A DNA stretch of 64,000 bases, taken from NCBI RefSeq assembly GCF_000384075.1, contig NZ_KB913025.1, forward strand, positions 4,089,901 to 4,153,900. The letters are read 5' to 3'. The stretch comes from Methylovulum miyakonense HT12. Lineage in GTDB: Bacteria; Pseudomonadota; Gammaproteobacteria; Methylococcales; Methylomonadaceae. How positions within the stretch are numbered: the stretch's first letter is position 1; each line of letters starts with the position of its first letter. The notes below the pieces were generated by a model. That model was given only the letters and a program-made list of their open reading frames with translations. It was not told the origin of the DNA and made no database searches. A program made the translations under genes and the position numbers. Shown piece after piece: positions 17,553-27,108 of the stretch.

Positions 17553-18179
17553 ATTATCCTTGCGCTTGCTGACAATCGCCAACCACGGTTGCCGGTCACG
17601 GGGCAAGCCTTCCGGACGGTAATAATGATGCAGGATTTCAAAATTGGCGGCGGCCAAAAAGCGTTCGCTGGTTTCCAGCTCCATATAATTCCCGTAACGC
17701 TGGCCTTGCACGGTTTCGCCATCCCCCCTAGGGTTGGAAGTGAACAATATCCCTCCGTTCCGTAAGGCCCGGTGTAATTTACCCAACACCTCCGGTAAGT
17801 GCTGGCGGGGCACATGGAACAACGAGGCATTGGCATAAATGCCGTCAAAGGCTTGGCCAGGCAAATCCAGCTCCAAAAAATCCTGCCATAGCACCGGGCA
17901 ACCCGTCAGGCCCACGGCCATTTGGCAAAATGCGGCGCTGCCATCCAAACCCACCGGACGATGGCCTAAGGCTTTGAAATGCAGCACATCCCTGCCCGGC
18001 CCGCAGCCAAAATCCAGGATGTCCAAGACCTTATCTTGCTGGCAAGCCCCCAAAAACGCGGCGATATTTTGCGACACGTCATGGCCTTTAGTCCCTTCCC
18101 AAAACAACTGGGCATGGCCGTCATAATGGGCAATGGTTTGCTGCGTGATTTCGTTTAGATTAATGGGAGGGTTAGGCAT
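17544..18179 (-). CDS. class I SAM-dependent methyltransferase
   Basis: The 211-residue product shows the Rossmann SAM-binding motif I as VLDILDFGCGPGRDVLHF and motif II acidic residue in PVGLDGSAAF, followed by FDGIYANASLFHVPRQHLPE (motif IV and post-motif). This is the methyltransferase type 11/UbiE-like group. No substrate-specific feature is visible. The N-terminal part (ITQQTIAHYDGHAQLFWEGT) is like small-molecule methyltransferases that use a Y/H pair near the start. It follows the flavodoxin gene by 21 bp on the minus strand and converges with the AlkB-like gene. Cytoplasmic enzyme; substrate unknown. Confidence 0.8.
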   Translation of the reverse strand: MPNPPINLNEITQQTIAHYDGHAQLFWEGTKGHDVSQNIAAFLGACQQDKVLDILDFGCGPGRDVLHFKALGHRPVGLDGSAAFCQMAVGLTGCPVLWQDFLELDLPGQAFDGIYANASLFHVPRQHLPEVLGKLHRALRNGGILFTSNPRGDGETVQGQRYGNYMELETSERFLAAANFEILHHYYRPEGLPRDRQPWLAIVSKRKDNSI

Positions 18180-18200
18180 ATAACCTGTTTATTCCTTAGT

Positions 18201-18752
18201 TCAGGCATGAGCCAGTTTCTCCAACAAACCGGGTTTGACTTGCCCCAGCCAAGTGATGATGCGGTCTTTGGTCATTTCGGGCTGGTTGTGATGATCCAGC
18301 ACCAAACCCACGAAGCGGTTGTCGATGACCGAATGCGAACGGGTGAAATGGTAACCCTCAGTGCTCCAGTCACCTATCACCTCGGCACCATAAGCCCGCA
18401 CATATTGGTACAAATGGATCAACGAGCTGGCAAAGCGGTCATAATATTTCTGCTGGTTGCCCAAGCCAAACAGGGCGACGCGCTTTCCTGACAAGTCGGC
18501 CTCATCTAGCCGGAACAAAAATTCTTCCCAATTGCCCTCGTCGCTGCCCGTCGTCCTGCCTGGCAATTCACCCACCCCGTAACTGGGCACACCTAATATC
18601 AAGGCCTTGTATTGCAACAATCCCGGCACGGTCGCCCGGTTGACATTGACAGGCTCGTCGGCAATCTCATCCCCTAACACCCGGTACATCACTTGGGCCA
18701 TCGCCGCCGTCATGCCTTTTTCAGTGCCGTAAAATATCCCGATCTTGTCCAT
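18201..18752 (-). CDS. flavodoxin, long-chain type
   Basis: From the ATG at 18752 the 183-residue product begins MDKIGIFYGTEKGMTAAMAQ, with the FMN phosphate-binding T/S-x-T-G-like loop at GTEKGMT; a longer in-frame start (18794) would add an unlikely N-terminal tail. Later motifs LGVPSYGVGELPG and FGLGNQQKYYDRFASS are the 50s and 90s FMN loops, with the insert of long-chain flavodoxins. It carries single electrons between a reductase and acceptor enzymes in the cytoplasm. The length and the C-terminal HNQPEMTKDRI match long-chain flavodoxins. It is upstream of the methyltransferase gene on the same strand. Confidence 0.88.
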   Translation of the reverse strand: MDKIGIFYGTEKGMTAAMAQVMYRVLGDEIADEPVNVNRATVPGLLQYKALILGVPSYGVGELPGRTTGSDEGNWEEFLFRLDEADLSGKRVALFGLGNQQKYYDRFASSLIHLYQYVRAYGAEVIGDWSTEGYHFTRSHSVIDNRFVGLVLDHHNQPEMTKDRIITWLGQVKPGLLEKLAHA

Positions 18753-18925
18753 AATAAAAATCTCAGTTGATTGATTATTAGGATTATTCAGCAATATTTA
18801 AACCAAGACAGTGGCAGGATAAGCGTGGCAGGCTCCATTTCAAATACAATTGGCTTAAGCCATCCGTGTTGGGTCATCTGCCATTAAGTTAATAGATAAA
18901 TATAAAAATCAAATACTTATAATAA

Positions 18926-19025
18926 CGTAGGTTGGGTTAGCGATAGCGTAACCCAACAATTGCCGCTCGGATGCTGCCGGGTTACGCTATCGCTTTTATG
19001 CCCTTTGGGTAAACCCGATCTACCG
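18926..19025. repeat. extragenic palindromic repeat, copy A
   Basis: The block contains GGGTTAGCGATAGCGTAACCC and, further on, GGGTTACGCTATCGC in the opposite orientation, separated by about 26 bases. The same compound palindrome occurs inverted at 37242-37344, and a short form is at 30318-30373. The three copies are all extragenic, which fits REP-like elements. Confidence 0.85.
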
Positions 19026-19215
19026 AAAAATGTTTCACATAAGCCAATCGTAACCAATTGAATATTAAAATACATTCATTAACTTAATGGCAGTGGTGTT
19101 GGACCCTTCGGCTTCAGCCAGAAGAGCCTTGCCGAACCATGGGCGGCTTAGACCCCCAGTTTTCCTAGTCATGTTAACGACAATGCGGCCAAAAAGCAGG
19201 AGGTTTTATTACAAA

Positions 19216-19431
19216 ATGACAATCCAACCCGCATCATGCCCGACCCATGCCCACTGGAATTATCCGTTTTATTCATGGCCAAGGGTCAATCCGCACAAAC
19301 TATCAATGACTTGGACATTGATAAAACCACAGGCCGCCAATTTAAGGGCCTATCAGGCATGGCTTTTAGGATATGGCATTAAAATTGATGCCCGTTTAGG
19401 TAACCTACATTTGGAAACTAAACCACTATGA
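19216..19431 (+). CDS. possible small protein upstream of the ApaH-like gene
   Basis: A 71-residue frame starts at 19216, 12 bp after an AGGAGG sequence (19198-19203), and ends in an ATGA overlap with the next gene, which argues for translational coupling. The product (MTIQPASCPTHAHWNYPFYS...) has no known motif, is rich in Trp, Tyr and Pro, and could be spurious. I keep it because of the overlap and the ribosome-binding sequence; an upstream in-frame ATG at 19087 has less support. Confidence 0.35.
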   Translation: MTIQPASCPTHAHWNYPFYSWPRVNPHKLSMTWTLIKPQAANLRAYQAWLLGYGIKIDARLGNLHLETKPL

Positions 19432-20225
19432 CCACCTACGCCATCGGCAGTGTAAAAGGCAATTACCAATCCCTCTTAAAATTACTGGAAAAAATCCAGT
19501 TTGACCCTGAAAACGACTGTTTATGGTTCACTGGCAATTTAGTCAACGAAGGGGCGGAATCGCTGTCCGTGCTCAGGTTTGTCAAAAGCTTGGGTAAAAA
19601 GGCGGTTACGGTGTTGGGCGACCAGGAATTGCATTTATTGGCGGTGGCCGAAGGTTTTGCCCAAGCCAAAGCGGGTGACACGCTGGACGACATCCTTAAG
19701 GCACCGGATCGGGACGAGTTGTTAAAGTGGCTGCGCAAACGGGCGTTTATCCATCACGATGCCAAACTCAATTTCACGCTGGTGCATGGGGGCATCCCTG
19801 CCGAATGGACGTTTAGCCAGGCCTTGACCTTTGCCTACGAAGTAGAATCGGTGCTATGCCAAGGCAATTACGCGGCTTTACTCGAAAACTTGGTGCAAGA
19901 CCAATCGCGTTGGCATGCCAAACTCAGGGGCTGGAAGCGCCTACGTTTTATCACCAACGCCTATACCCTGATGAAATATTGCAACGGGCAAGGCAAACTG
20001 GACTTCCACACTAGCGGTGCGCTAGGCACACAGGACGAAAGTCTAGTGCCGTGGTACCGCTTGCCCGACCGTATGACCGCCAACTTGAATATCATTTTTG
20101 CCGATGACGCTAATTTTGAAGACACCGCCTACCCTGGCATCTACCCCTTGCCCACGCAAGGCGGCTTGTCCGCATTGAAACTGTCGGAAACATTCGAAAA
20201 AACCAGCGTGGCCCATATGGCATAG
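19428..20225 (+). CDS. ApaH-like protein lacking catalytic residues (probable pseudoenzyme)
   Basis: The 265-residue product aligns by eye along its length with diadenosine tetraphosphatase ApaH: MTTYAIGSVKGNYQSLLKLL, LWFTGNLVNEGAESLSVLRF, VTVLGDQELHLLAV, DRDELLKWLRKRAF, LRGWKRLRFITNAYTLMKYC. The metal-binding motifs are all altered: GDxHG is GSVKG, GDLxxRG is GNLVNEG, GNHD is GDQE, the histidine of AHAG survives as VHGG, and the GHW site is ADDAN. With nearly all metal ligands gone it should not hydrolyse Ap4A; it may bind nucleotide or have a scaffold role. The frame is intact and long, so it is under some selection. Downstream is a convergent ilvA gene. Confidence 0.8.
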   Translation: MTTYAIGSVKGNYQSLLKLLEKIQFDPENDCLWFTGNLVNEGAESLSVLRFVKSLGKKAVTVLGDQELHLLAVAEGFAQAKAGDTLDDILKAPDRDELLKWLRKRAFIHHDAKLNFTLVHGGIPAEWTFSQALTFAYEVESVLCQGNYAALLENLVQDQSRWHAKLRGWKRLRFITNAYTLMKYCNGQGKLDFHTSGALGTQDESLVPWYRLPDRMTANLNIIFADDANFEDTAYPGIYPLPTQGGLSALKLSETFEKTSVAHMA

Positions 20226-20280
20226 CCCATTGCATACTGGCAGGCACACAGCCCTTCGGCAGGTCATGGATTAGGGAAGA

Positions 20281-21804
20281 CTAACGCATCCCGCCAGAAA
20301 ACAAGCGGTAAGCCGGATTATCGGTGGCTTCTTGATAAACAAAGCCCAAACCATGCAAACACTGTTCAAATGCCCGTTGTTCTGTTTGGGGCATTTGCAA
20401 GCCCATCAGCACCTTACCAAAGGCCGCACCGTGGTTGCGGTAATGGAACAGGCTGATGTTCCAGCGCCCGCCCAATTCCAGCAAAAACTTCAATAACGCA
20501 CCCGGACGTTCGGGAAATTCGATGCTGTAGATAATTTCGTTGAGTTCACACGGCGCATGTCCGCCAACCATATAGCGGATATGCTCTTTCGCCAAATCAT
20601 TGGTGGTCATGTCGGTGACGGGGAAACCGTGGGCTTGCAAATGTCCGATGATGGTGGCGCGGTCGGTTTCCAAACCGCTGCTGGAAATGCCGACAAACAC
20701 TTGCGCCATTGCCGGATCAAAATAGCGGTAATTGAATTCGGTGATGCTGCGCCCGCCCAACAACTTACAAAACGCCAGGAAACTGCCCGGCACTTCGGGG
20801 ATGCTGACCGCCAACAAAATTTCCCGGTGCTCGCCCACTTGCGCCCGTTCGGCGACATAGCGCAAGCGGTCGAAATTGATGTTCGCGCCGCTATCTATCG
20901 CCACCAAGGTTTGCCCGCTGATCTGTCCGCGTTCGACATATTTCTTCAAACCCGCTATCGCCAAGGCGCCGGCGGGTTCGGCTATCGAGCGGGTATCGTC
21001 AAAAATGTCCTTGATCGCCGCACAAATTTCATCGGTGCTGACGGTGATGACTTCATCAACGTATTTTTTCGCCAACCGGAAAGGTTCCGCGCCAACTTGT
21101 TTGACCGCGACACCATCGGCAAACAAGCCGACTTGTTCCATGACGATGCGCTCACCGGCTTGCAAGGCGCGGTTCAAACAATCGGCGTCATCCGGTTCGA
21201 CACCGATGATTTTGATGTCGGGGCGAACAAATTTGGCGTAAACGGCGATACCCGCCAGCAAACCGCCGCCGCCAACAGGGACAAAGATCGCATCCAGAGC
21301 GGCGGTGTGTTGGCGGAGGATTTCCATCGCCACCGTGCCCTGCCCGGCGATGACATCAGGATCGTCATAAGGGTGGACAAAGACCCGCCGGGTTTCTTCC
21401 GCCAATTGCTGGGCATGGGCATACGCTTCGCTGTAGGAATCACCGAACAGCACGATCTCCGCGCCCATGGAGCGTACCGATTTGATTTTAATTTCGGGGG
21501 TGGTGGTGGGCATGACGATCAAGGCCTGGATGCCCAAGCGATTTGCCGCCAAGGCCACGCCTTGCGCATGGTTGCCAGCTGAGGCGGCGATAACCCCGTG
21601 GTGTTTGGCGTCCGCATCCAGCAGGGACATTTTGTTGTACGCACCGCGCAATTTAAACGAGAACACAGACTGCAAGTCTTCACGTTTTAAATACACACTA
21701 TTTTGTAGGCGTTCTGACAGGGAGCGGGCGAAATCCAAGGGGGTTTCTATGGCGACATCGTAGACTTTGGCGCGGAGTATTTTTTCTATGTATTTTTGGG
21801 GCAT
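20281..21804 (-). CDS. ilvA: threonine ammonia-lyase, biosynthetic
   Basis: The 507-residue product has the length of biosynthetic threonine deaminase. The PLP lysine is in [14 protein letters not shown], the glycine-rich phosphate loop in [13 protein letters not shown], and [15 protein letters not shown] is the conserved SAGNHAQG. The last about 170 residues contain two ACT-like regulatory repeats ([20 protein letters not shown] and [20 protein letters not shown]), which give isoleucine feedback inhibition and valine activation in studied enzymes. It converts threonine to 2-oxobutyrate for isoleucine synthesis. Divergent from rpiA with an 80-bp gap, which must hold both promoters. Confidence 0.96.
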   Translation of the reverse strand: MPQKYIEKILRAKVYDVAIETPLDFARSLSERLQNSVYLKREDLQSVFSFKLRGAYNKMSLLDADAKHHGVIAASAGNHAQGVALAANRLGIQALIVMPTTTPEIKIKSVRSMGAEIVLFGDSYSEAYAHAQQLAEETRRVFVHPYDDPDVIAGQGTVAMEILRQHTAALDAIFVPVGGGGLLAGIAVYAKFVRPDIKIIGVEPDDADCLNRALQAGERIVMEQVGLFADGVAVKQVGAEPFRLAKKYVDEVITVSTDEICAAIKDIFDDTRSIAEPAGALAIAGLKKYVERGQISGQTLVAIDSGANINFDRLRYVAERAQVGEHREILLAVSIPEVPGSFLAFCKLLGGRSITEFNYRYFDPAMAQVFVGISSSGLETDRATIIGHLQAHGFPVTDMTTNDLAKEHIRYMVGGHAPCELNEIIYSIEFPERPGALLKFLLELGGRWNISLFHYRNHGAAFGKVLMGLQMPQTEQRAFEQCLHGLGFVYQEATDNPAYRLFSGGMR

Positions 21805-21884
21805 GGTTTAAAAATGGGCTGAATAATCCTAAGTTCTGGGGTATTATCGCACACCCCAAACACTTTACAGGAATTAGCACCCTT

Positions 21885-22538
21885 ATGACACAAGATGAAT
21901 TAAAACAAAAAGTTGCCCATGCCGCCTTACCTTATGTGAAAGATGTCGGCATCATCGGCGTAGGCACAGGCTCCACCATCAAGCACTTCATCAATTACTT
22001 GGCCGACATGAAAGGCGAAATTGAAGGCGCGGTATCGAGTTCAGAAGGCACCACCGAACATCTTAAAAAAGTGGGCATCCCTGTTTTAGATTTGAATGCA
22101 GTCGGCCCATTACAGGTTTATGTTGACGGGGCCGATGAGATCAACCCGTTGAAACAATTGATTAAAGGCGGCGGCGCGGCGTTGACGCGCGAGAAGATCA
22201 TTGCCGCCGCCAGCGAAAAATTTGTCTGCATCGCCGATGGTTCCAAACGTGTGGACGTGCTGGGCAAGTTCCCGCTACCCGTGGAAGTGATCCCCATGGC
22301 CAGAAGCTATGTCGCCAGGGAATTGGTGAAATTGGGCGGACAACCCGTCTACCGCGAAGGCTGCGTGACTGATAACAGCAACCATATTTTGGACGTGCAT
22401 GGCCTGAGCATTTCAAACCCAATTGAATTGGAGCGCATCATCAACAACATCACCGGTGTGGTTTGCGTGGGTTTGTTTGCCGTTCGCCCTGCGGATATTG
22501 TATTGGTGAGTGACGGCGACAGCATCATTACGTTTTAA
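21885..22538 (+). CDS. rpiA: ribose-5-phosphate isomerase A
   Basis: The 217-residue product shows the RpiA motifs [39 protein letters not shown] with the catalytic aspartates, and [15 protein letters not shown]. Size matches E. coli RpiA (219 residues). It interconverts ribose 5-phosphate and ribulose 5-phosphate; in a methanotroph with the ribulose monophosphate cycle it would also serve formaldehyde assimilation, which is inference. Divergent from ilvA; followed by a strong terminator before the end of gspD. Confidence 0.96.
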   Translation: MTQDELKQKVAHAALPYVKDVGIIGVGTGSTIKHFINYLADMKGEIEGAVSSSEGTTEHLKKVGIPVLDLNAVGPLQVYVDGADEINPLKQLIKGGGAALTREKIIAAASEKFVCIADGSKRVDVLGKFPLPVEVIPMARSYVARELVKLGGQPVYREGCVTDNSNHILDVHGLSISNPIELERIINNITGVVCVGLFAVRPADIVLVSDGDSIITF

Positions 22539-22587
22539 AGCGAAAGCGAGCTTGCCTGGATACCCGGCGTTACGAAGCAACAATAAG

Positions 22588-22619
22588 CCCCGAAGGTTTA
22601 GGCCTCCGGGGTTTTTTAT
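22588..22619. terminator. rho-independent terminator, shared by rpiA and the gsp operon
   Basis: CCCCGaAGG pairs with CCTcCGGGG over a short loop, followed by TTTTTT in the plus direction, 50 bp after rpiA and directly before the gspD stop, so it can also end the opposite transcript. Confidence 0.85.
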
Positions 22620-22621
22620 TA

Positions 22622-24796
22622 TCAGTGATAAATCCCTGTCAGTTTTCGCCTAAATTCGGTGGAAATCAACCTTGAATCCTGTTTGCTTTTGACGACACGC
22701 GGGGTTATCAAGACCACCAATTCCGTCTTGTCCTTATTGTTCTCGGTGCTACCAAATAACGGCCCTACCCACGGCAGGGTATGAAGAAAAGGGATCCCTG
22801 ATTGGTTATAGGTATTGTCTTCTTTAATTAAACCACCTAAGACAATGGTTTCACCGTCTTGCACCGCCACCGAACTTTCAATCTCTTTTTTGGAAATCGT
22901 CGCTGAGTCGATGCCGCTCACCGTCGTTTTCTTAGGATCACTCACCGTTTGCTTAATCTCCATAATCACCATGCCATTGGCATTGACCCGCGGGGTGACT
23001 TCCAACTTGACCCCCGTATCCTTATATTGGATCGAATTACTGGAAACCAGCCCGGATGTTGAGGTTGTGCTGACACCTGACAAAGAACTTGATAAAACAG
23101 GTATCTGGTCACCCACTTCTATGATGGCTTCCTGGTTGTTCAGCACCATTAGCGAAGGTGAAGAAATGACATTAAGGTTATTTTTGGCGGCCACGGCACT
23201 TAATAAGGCATTCACAACGCCTGAATTATAAACCGCACTTAAGCCGCCGCTAGCCACCGCCGCCGCACTTGCGCTGGCAACACTGCCCAGGGTAACGGCA
23301 TCCTTACTTGAATTGCTCCCGATACTGCTGCCCTGATGGTCCAAAAACCACTGTATCCCGTATTTTAAGTCGTCATTTAACGTTACGGATACAATCGTCG
23401 CATCAATCAACACTTGCAACGGCAAAATATCCAGTTGCTTGATGACAGGCAATATCACTTCATATTCGCGTGGCGTGGCGACAATAATCAAGGCGTTATT
23501 GGCCTTATCGGAGATAATCCTGACATCATCGACATTGGCGACGGTGGCCGTACCTGTACTGCCGGAACCTCGGCTACTACCGCCCGTTTTGCTGGATTTT
23601 TTTTTGCTACTGGAAGCAGCCGTTTTCGTATCTTGATTATTCGTATCAGAACTTTTATTGGTCATTTCAGTGGCTTTTTGTCCAGGCGCCACTTTTGCGG
23701 AACGGTCTTGTTTTTGTGCGCCCGTGAAAATTTCGTTCAAGGTGTCCGCCAATTCTTCGGCGTCGGCATGTTGCACCTTATAGACATTGACACCGCCACC
23801 ACTGGCGGTATTGGTCTTATCCAGACGCAACACCCAATTTTCAATATCCCGCAAATAACGGGCCTGATGGGTGATCGCCATCACCGCGTTCATGCGTTCG
23901 ATAGGGATAAAACGGAAAAACTCGGAATCTTCGGCTTTGCCGCTACCGATAAAAACCTCTTCCAATTCCTTGATGACCGCCTCAGGGTCGCTATGCACTA
24001 ACGGGAACAGGCCGAACGAACGCCCCCTCAACACATCAATATCGAAAGTGCCGACCATTTCCATAACCCGCGACATTTCATCCGGCGTACCCGATGCCAC
24101 GATAATATTGCGGGTGGGGTCCACATTTAAAATGGTTTTCTCTTGGACTAGCGGCTTAATGACTTCAGCAATATCATCAACCGCGACATTCCTGACCGGG
24201 ATGACACGGGTCTGGTAACCATCCCTGCCGCCGCCCGTTGACAAATCCGAGGTGTATAGGGCATCGGCGGCGGGCTCTATATGGTAGATATTGCCATCCT
24301 TGACCAGCGCGGCGTTGTTCATGCGCAAGACCATCTCCAATGTCGGCAACAATTCTGCTTTGGTGAGCGGATGGGTAGTCTGCAAAGTGACTTTACCAAC
24401 AACCTTAGGGCTAAGGACGTAATTGACCCCCAAGCTATCGCTTAAGATCGCCTTGGCAACTTCCCCAAGATCGGCATCATCAAAATTCAGGTCGTATGTC
24501 CCTTGTTTTTCTGCGCCCGTGGCGTTTCCCTGCCAGCTTGTTGTCCCTGTTTGGGGGGCGCCAATATAACGGTCGGTACCCGGATAAATTTGGGCTTTCG
24601 GACGGACGGTGTCGCTGGCCGGTTTATTTTGCAGCACCTTAAAAACCTCGGCGTCTTTGGCATTTGCCGGTTGCTGCGCCGTAGGGTTCAAAGGCAGGAG
24701 CTTGGTCGATTTAGGGGCAAGCAACTCACAACTGCTCAACGACAAGCCCATCGCAATAAGGCACGATGCAACCGTTATTTTTTTTGCATTATTCAT
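22622..24796 (-). CDS. gspD: type II secretion secretin GspD (lipoprotein form)
   Basis: From the ATG at 24796 (overlapping the preceding stop by 8 bp) the product has 724 residues and begins with a signal peptide ending SLSSCELL, an LSSC lipobox, so it should be lipidated and sorted to the outer membrane without a separate pilotin role being evident. N0-N3 domains follow (YDLNFDDADLGEVAKAIL; TRNIIVASGTPDEM; VYKVQHADAEELADTLNE), with a Ser/Lys/Thr-rich linker inside N3, and then the secretin core (GDQIPVLSSSLSG; VGPLFGSTENNKDKTELVVL). It forms the outer-membrane channel of the type II secretion system. Last gene of the gsp operon. Confidence 0.95.
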   Translation of the reverse strand: MNNAKKITVASCLIAMGLSLSSCELLAPKSTKLLPLNPTAQQPANAKDAEVFKVLQNKPASDTVRPKAQIYPGTDRYIGAPQTGTTSWQGNATGAEKQGTYDLNFDDADLGEVAKAILSDSLGVNYVLSPKVVGKVTLQTTHPLTKAELLPTLEMVLRMNNAALVKDGNIYHIEPAADALYTSDLSTGGGRDGYQTRVIPVRNVAVDDIAEVIKPLVQEKTILNVDPTRNIIVASGTPDEMSRVMEMVGTFDIDVLRGRSFGLFPLVHSDPEAVIKELEEVFIGSGKAEDSEFFRFIPIERMNAVMAITHQARYLRDIENWVLRLDKTNTASGGGVNVYKVQHADAEELADTLNEIFTGAQKQDRSAKVAPGQKATEMTNKSSDTNNQDTKTAASSSKKKSSKTGGSSRGSGSTGTATVANVDDVRIISDKANNALIIVATPREYEVILPVIKQLDILPLQVLIDATIVSVTLNDDLKYGIQWFLDHQGSSIGSNSSKDAVTLGSVASASAAAVASGGLSAVYNSGVVNALLSAVAAKNNLNVISSPSLMVLNNQEAIIEVGDQIPVLSSSLSGVSTTSTSGLVSSNSIQYKDTGVKLEVTPRVNANGMVIMEIKQTVSDPKKTTVSGIDSATISKKEIESSVAVQDGETIVLGGLIKEDNTYNQSGIPFLHTLPWVGPLFGSTENNKDKTELVVLITPRVVKSKQDSRLISTEFRRKLTGIYH

Positions 24797-25445
24797 TTTC
24801 AGTGTTCTCAATAAGGTCTTCTGGCGATTCAGGTTCTTGCATAAGATCTTCCGGCTCTTCTTCCGGAGCGGGAGGTGGCGCACCTTCGGGTTGTTCGCCT
24901 GGCTCTGGCGGCGTTGGATTGCCGGGTTTAGGAGGCAATTGTTTCGGCTTAGGCTTACGTAAAAGCAATTCTTTCTGTTCGCCGTCCTGGGTGAATATCA
25001 CACGGTCTTTTTTGATTTCCGCGAGCGTCCAGCCATCAAGCAAAGTGCCGACCGTGATCCGGCGGTAATTCTCTTTCCGCGTTTTTAAAGGGGTGGTATG
25101 GGTCAACAATGCCGAAGGGCCTTTTTTTGAGGTGTAGACACCGTTCAGTAACCAATCGAATTTCACCTCTACGTCAGTGGATTTGACCGTGTCGGGCGGC
25201 GGTTCATTGACCGGTTTCCTGCCTTCTATGAACAAGGGCCGGTTGACCAAATCCGCATAGCTGCCTTCGTCATGTTCCGTGAGGTTGATGCCCGGCATTT
25301 CATCGGGCAACGCTTTTTTATCAATGGGTAGCTGGGTATCCAATAATTGCTGTTGGCCCAGCTTGGCATAAAACCATTCGCCCAGGATAACCAACAATAA
25401 TGCGCCGCAGGTTGCGCCCAACACCTTCACCAGTTTATTGTTCAT
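24789..25445 (-). CDS. type II secretion inner-membrane protein, GspC/GspN-like
   Basis: The 218-residue product has one N-terminal membrane helix (VLGATCGALLLVILGEWFYA), a periplasmic homology-region-like domain (NRPLFIEGRKPV; VKFDWLLNGVYTSKKGPSAL; ITVGTLLDGWTLAEIKKDRV) and a Pro/Glu-rich acidic tail of about 60 residues. This is the arrangement of GspC, which links the inner-membrane platform to GspD, although the PDZ or coiled-coil end is missing. In operons of this order the gene is often annotated gspN. It overlaps gspM by 4 bp and gspD by 8 bp, consistent with coupled translation. Confidence 0.75.
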   Translation of the reverse strand: MNNKLVKVLGATCGALLLVILGEWFYAKLGQQQLLDTQLPIDKKALPDEMPGINLTEHDEGSYADLVNRPLFIEGRKPVNEPPPDTVKSTDVEVKFDWLLNGVYTSKKGPSALLTHTTPLKTRKENYRRITVGTLLDGWTLAEIKKDRVIFTQDGEQKELLLRKPKPKQLPPKPGNPTPPEPGEQPEGAPPPAPEEEPEDLMQEPESPEDLIENTENE

Positions 25446-26032
25446 TCGGGCTGTTTTCTCATAAAGCTGACGGCTTGAAAATTAACATTCAGGTCATTAC
25501 TCATTTCAATTTTATGGGTGACCATGCTCCGGCGTCCACGCATGGGCCTTATGTCGATCTGGTCGATAATGATTAAGGGCGTCGAAGTTTCAATTTTATA
25601 CAACACCGCCCGCAACACTTCGCTGTTACCCGTCATCCTGACCCTGACGGTAATACGGCTGAAACCGTCTTTGACGCTGACCGGGATCGCCTGGGTGCTG
25701 CTTAACTGCCCGCCTGCGTCAACGATGGTCTTTTTGATGAAGTTCTGCATTTCCGCCGAAGCCAAGGCATCCGTTTGCTGGCTGTTGAAATAACCTTGTT
25801 CGTCATGCTGCGCCTGGATTTTGTCCATACTGGCGACCACCGCATCTTTTTTAGCCAAAATCCGTTGGTATTGTTGGAGCTTGAACAACAAGCCCGATTT
25901 CTTCTCATTCAACTCCAGGCTTTTGCTGACCACCGGGGCGATGACCACCATGCCGACCAGCAGCACGACAACCACCAGCAAACCAACGGCAAGCCACCGT
26001 TCGGTATTGACGGGCTGTTTAAGGATTTTCAT
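25442..26032 (-). CDS. gspM: type II secretion protein GspM (PilO-like)
   Basis: The start at 26032 (MKILKQPVNTERWLAVGLLV) has a clear ribosome-binding sequence GGAGGAGC just upstream; the longer frame from 26059 is less likely. The 196-residue product has a short cytoplasmic tail, one membrane helix, a coiled-coil region (residues about 45-85) and a ferredoxin-like periplasmic domain (ITVRVRMTGNSEVLRAVLYK; PLIIIDQIDIRP), the GspM/PilO architecture. It pairs with GspL to form the assembly platform. It overlaps gspL by 14 bp and gspC/N-like by 4 bp. Confidence 0.85.
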   Translation of the reverse strand: MKILKQPVNTERWLAVGLLVVVVLLVGMVVIAPVVSKSLELNEKKSGLLFKLQQYQRILAKKDAVVASMDKIQAQHDEQGYFNSQQTDALASAEMQNFIKKTIVDAGGQLSSTQAIPVSVKDGFSRITVRVRMTGNSEVLRAVLYKIETSTPLIIIDQIDIRPMRGRRSMVTHKIEMSNDLNVNFQAVSFMRKQPE

Positions 26033-27107
26033 CGGTAGCTCCTCCGGCCTGGGTGACATCAGTCGTGATCTGGAAGCGTTCCAGCTTGCTGACCGTGTTT
26101 TGCGTCACGGGCGAGACAAAACGGGCGTTGTTGAACAAGTCCGATGTTTCCAAAACCCCAATCAGGGTCGATGCCGCAGGCGACTCCCCTTGGATTTGCA
26201 GATGCCCGTCCGAATACTGCAAATAAGCCAGGGACGTGTCATCCTTAATCAGGCGGCTCAGTTCATTGAGCATCATCACCACGGCCGGACGGGCCCGCTT
26301 CTCATCCAACAATTTTTGGGTTTCATTGATCACCGCATCGACTTCCTGCTGCAATGCCTTAATTTTTTTGGCATCCTTTTCGATGGCCTTGACTTTTTCA
26401 GCCAGCGCATCGACCGTTTGGTATTGCATGGTGACCGGCAAGACCAATGTCGCCAGCAACAACAATAGGGTGCTGGCCAGTAAAGCCGAATGGATTAAAC
26501 GGGGGGTGGTGGCGGATTTCTGCCGGAACCGCTCCGGCAACAAGTTGTAGGCTCCATAACCGTCATCCAGCGCATTAGGGAAGCCTTGGTAATCAGCAAA
26601 CAGCGGTGATATGCCCATCATATTGAGGTCTTCGCAAAGGCCGTCAAGGAGTTCACGGGGGGTAAGGATCAGCACCACCTTAATTTGCCCCGGTTCATTG
26701 CCACCCTCAAGCAGTTTTGCGGCAAAATAGGCTTGGCCGGCCTTAAACGGCGTGTAACGGTCAAGTTCGTAAGCGACGACTTGTTGCAGGTTTTCTTTGG
26801 CCGCCGCGGGTAAGGTCAATTCCCTATGGATGGCGTCCTGCCCGGTCAAACGGATTATCACACTGGCTTTGGCGAATTTTTCGTCGCTATCCTGCAAGGC
26901 TTTAAACTGGGCGATGCCGGCCTCATTACGCTCCAGCCTGGCTAACGGCTGGACTTGCCCATCCAATCCGTAAGCCAATGCCAAGTACGCAGGTTCAGGG
27001 CTGATGATAATAAAACCTTGCCGGTCATTGACCAGTTGCTTAATTTTTTCGGGGATCAGAAAATCCAGTTCCCGCCGCCACCAGCGCAGGAAGCGTTTAA
27101 AATCCAT
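26019..27107 (-). CDS. gspL: type II secretion protein GspL (PilM-PilN-like fusion)
   Basis: With the ATG at 27107, one base after the gspK stop codon, the product has 362 residues. The first about 200 residues are an actin-like cytoplasmic domain (SVIIRLTGQDAIHRELTLPA; VAYELDRYTPFKAGQAYF), then one membrane helix (LLASTLLLLLATLVLPVTM), a coiled coil (about 235-290) and a ferredoxin-like periplasmic part with LAYLQYSDGHLQIQGES. In E. coli-type systems this couples the GspE ATPase to the membrane platform. The PilN character places it in the GspL variant found in several gammaproteobacteria and related groups. Confidence 0.85.
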   Translation of the reverse strand: MDFKRFLRWWRRELDFLIPEKIKQLVNDRQGFIIISPEPAYLALAYGLDGQVQPLARLERNEAGIAQFKALQDSDEKFAKASVIIRLTGQDAIHRELTLPAAAKENLQQVVAYELDRYTPFKAGQAYFAAKLLEGGNEPGQIKVVLILTPRELLDGLCEDLNMMGISPLFADYQGFPNALDDGYGAYNLLPERFRQKSATTPRLIHSALLASTLLLLLATLVLPVTMQYQTVDALAEKVKAIEKDAKKIKALQQEVDAVINETQKLLDEKRARPAVVMMLNELSRLIKDDTSLAYLQYSDGHLQIQGESPAASTLIGVLETSDLFNNARFVSPVTQNTVSKLERFQITTDVTQAGGATDENP

Positions 27108-27108
27108 A

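Noticed and set aside
20557-21582. 341-codon plus-strand frame opposite ilvA
   Set aside because: Antisense shadow of a clear threonine deaminase.
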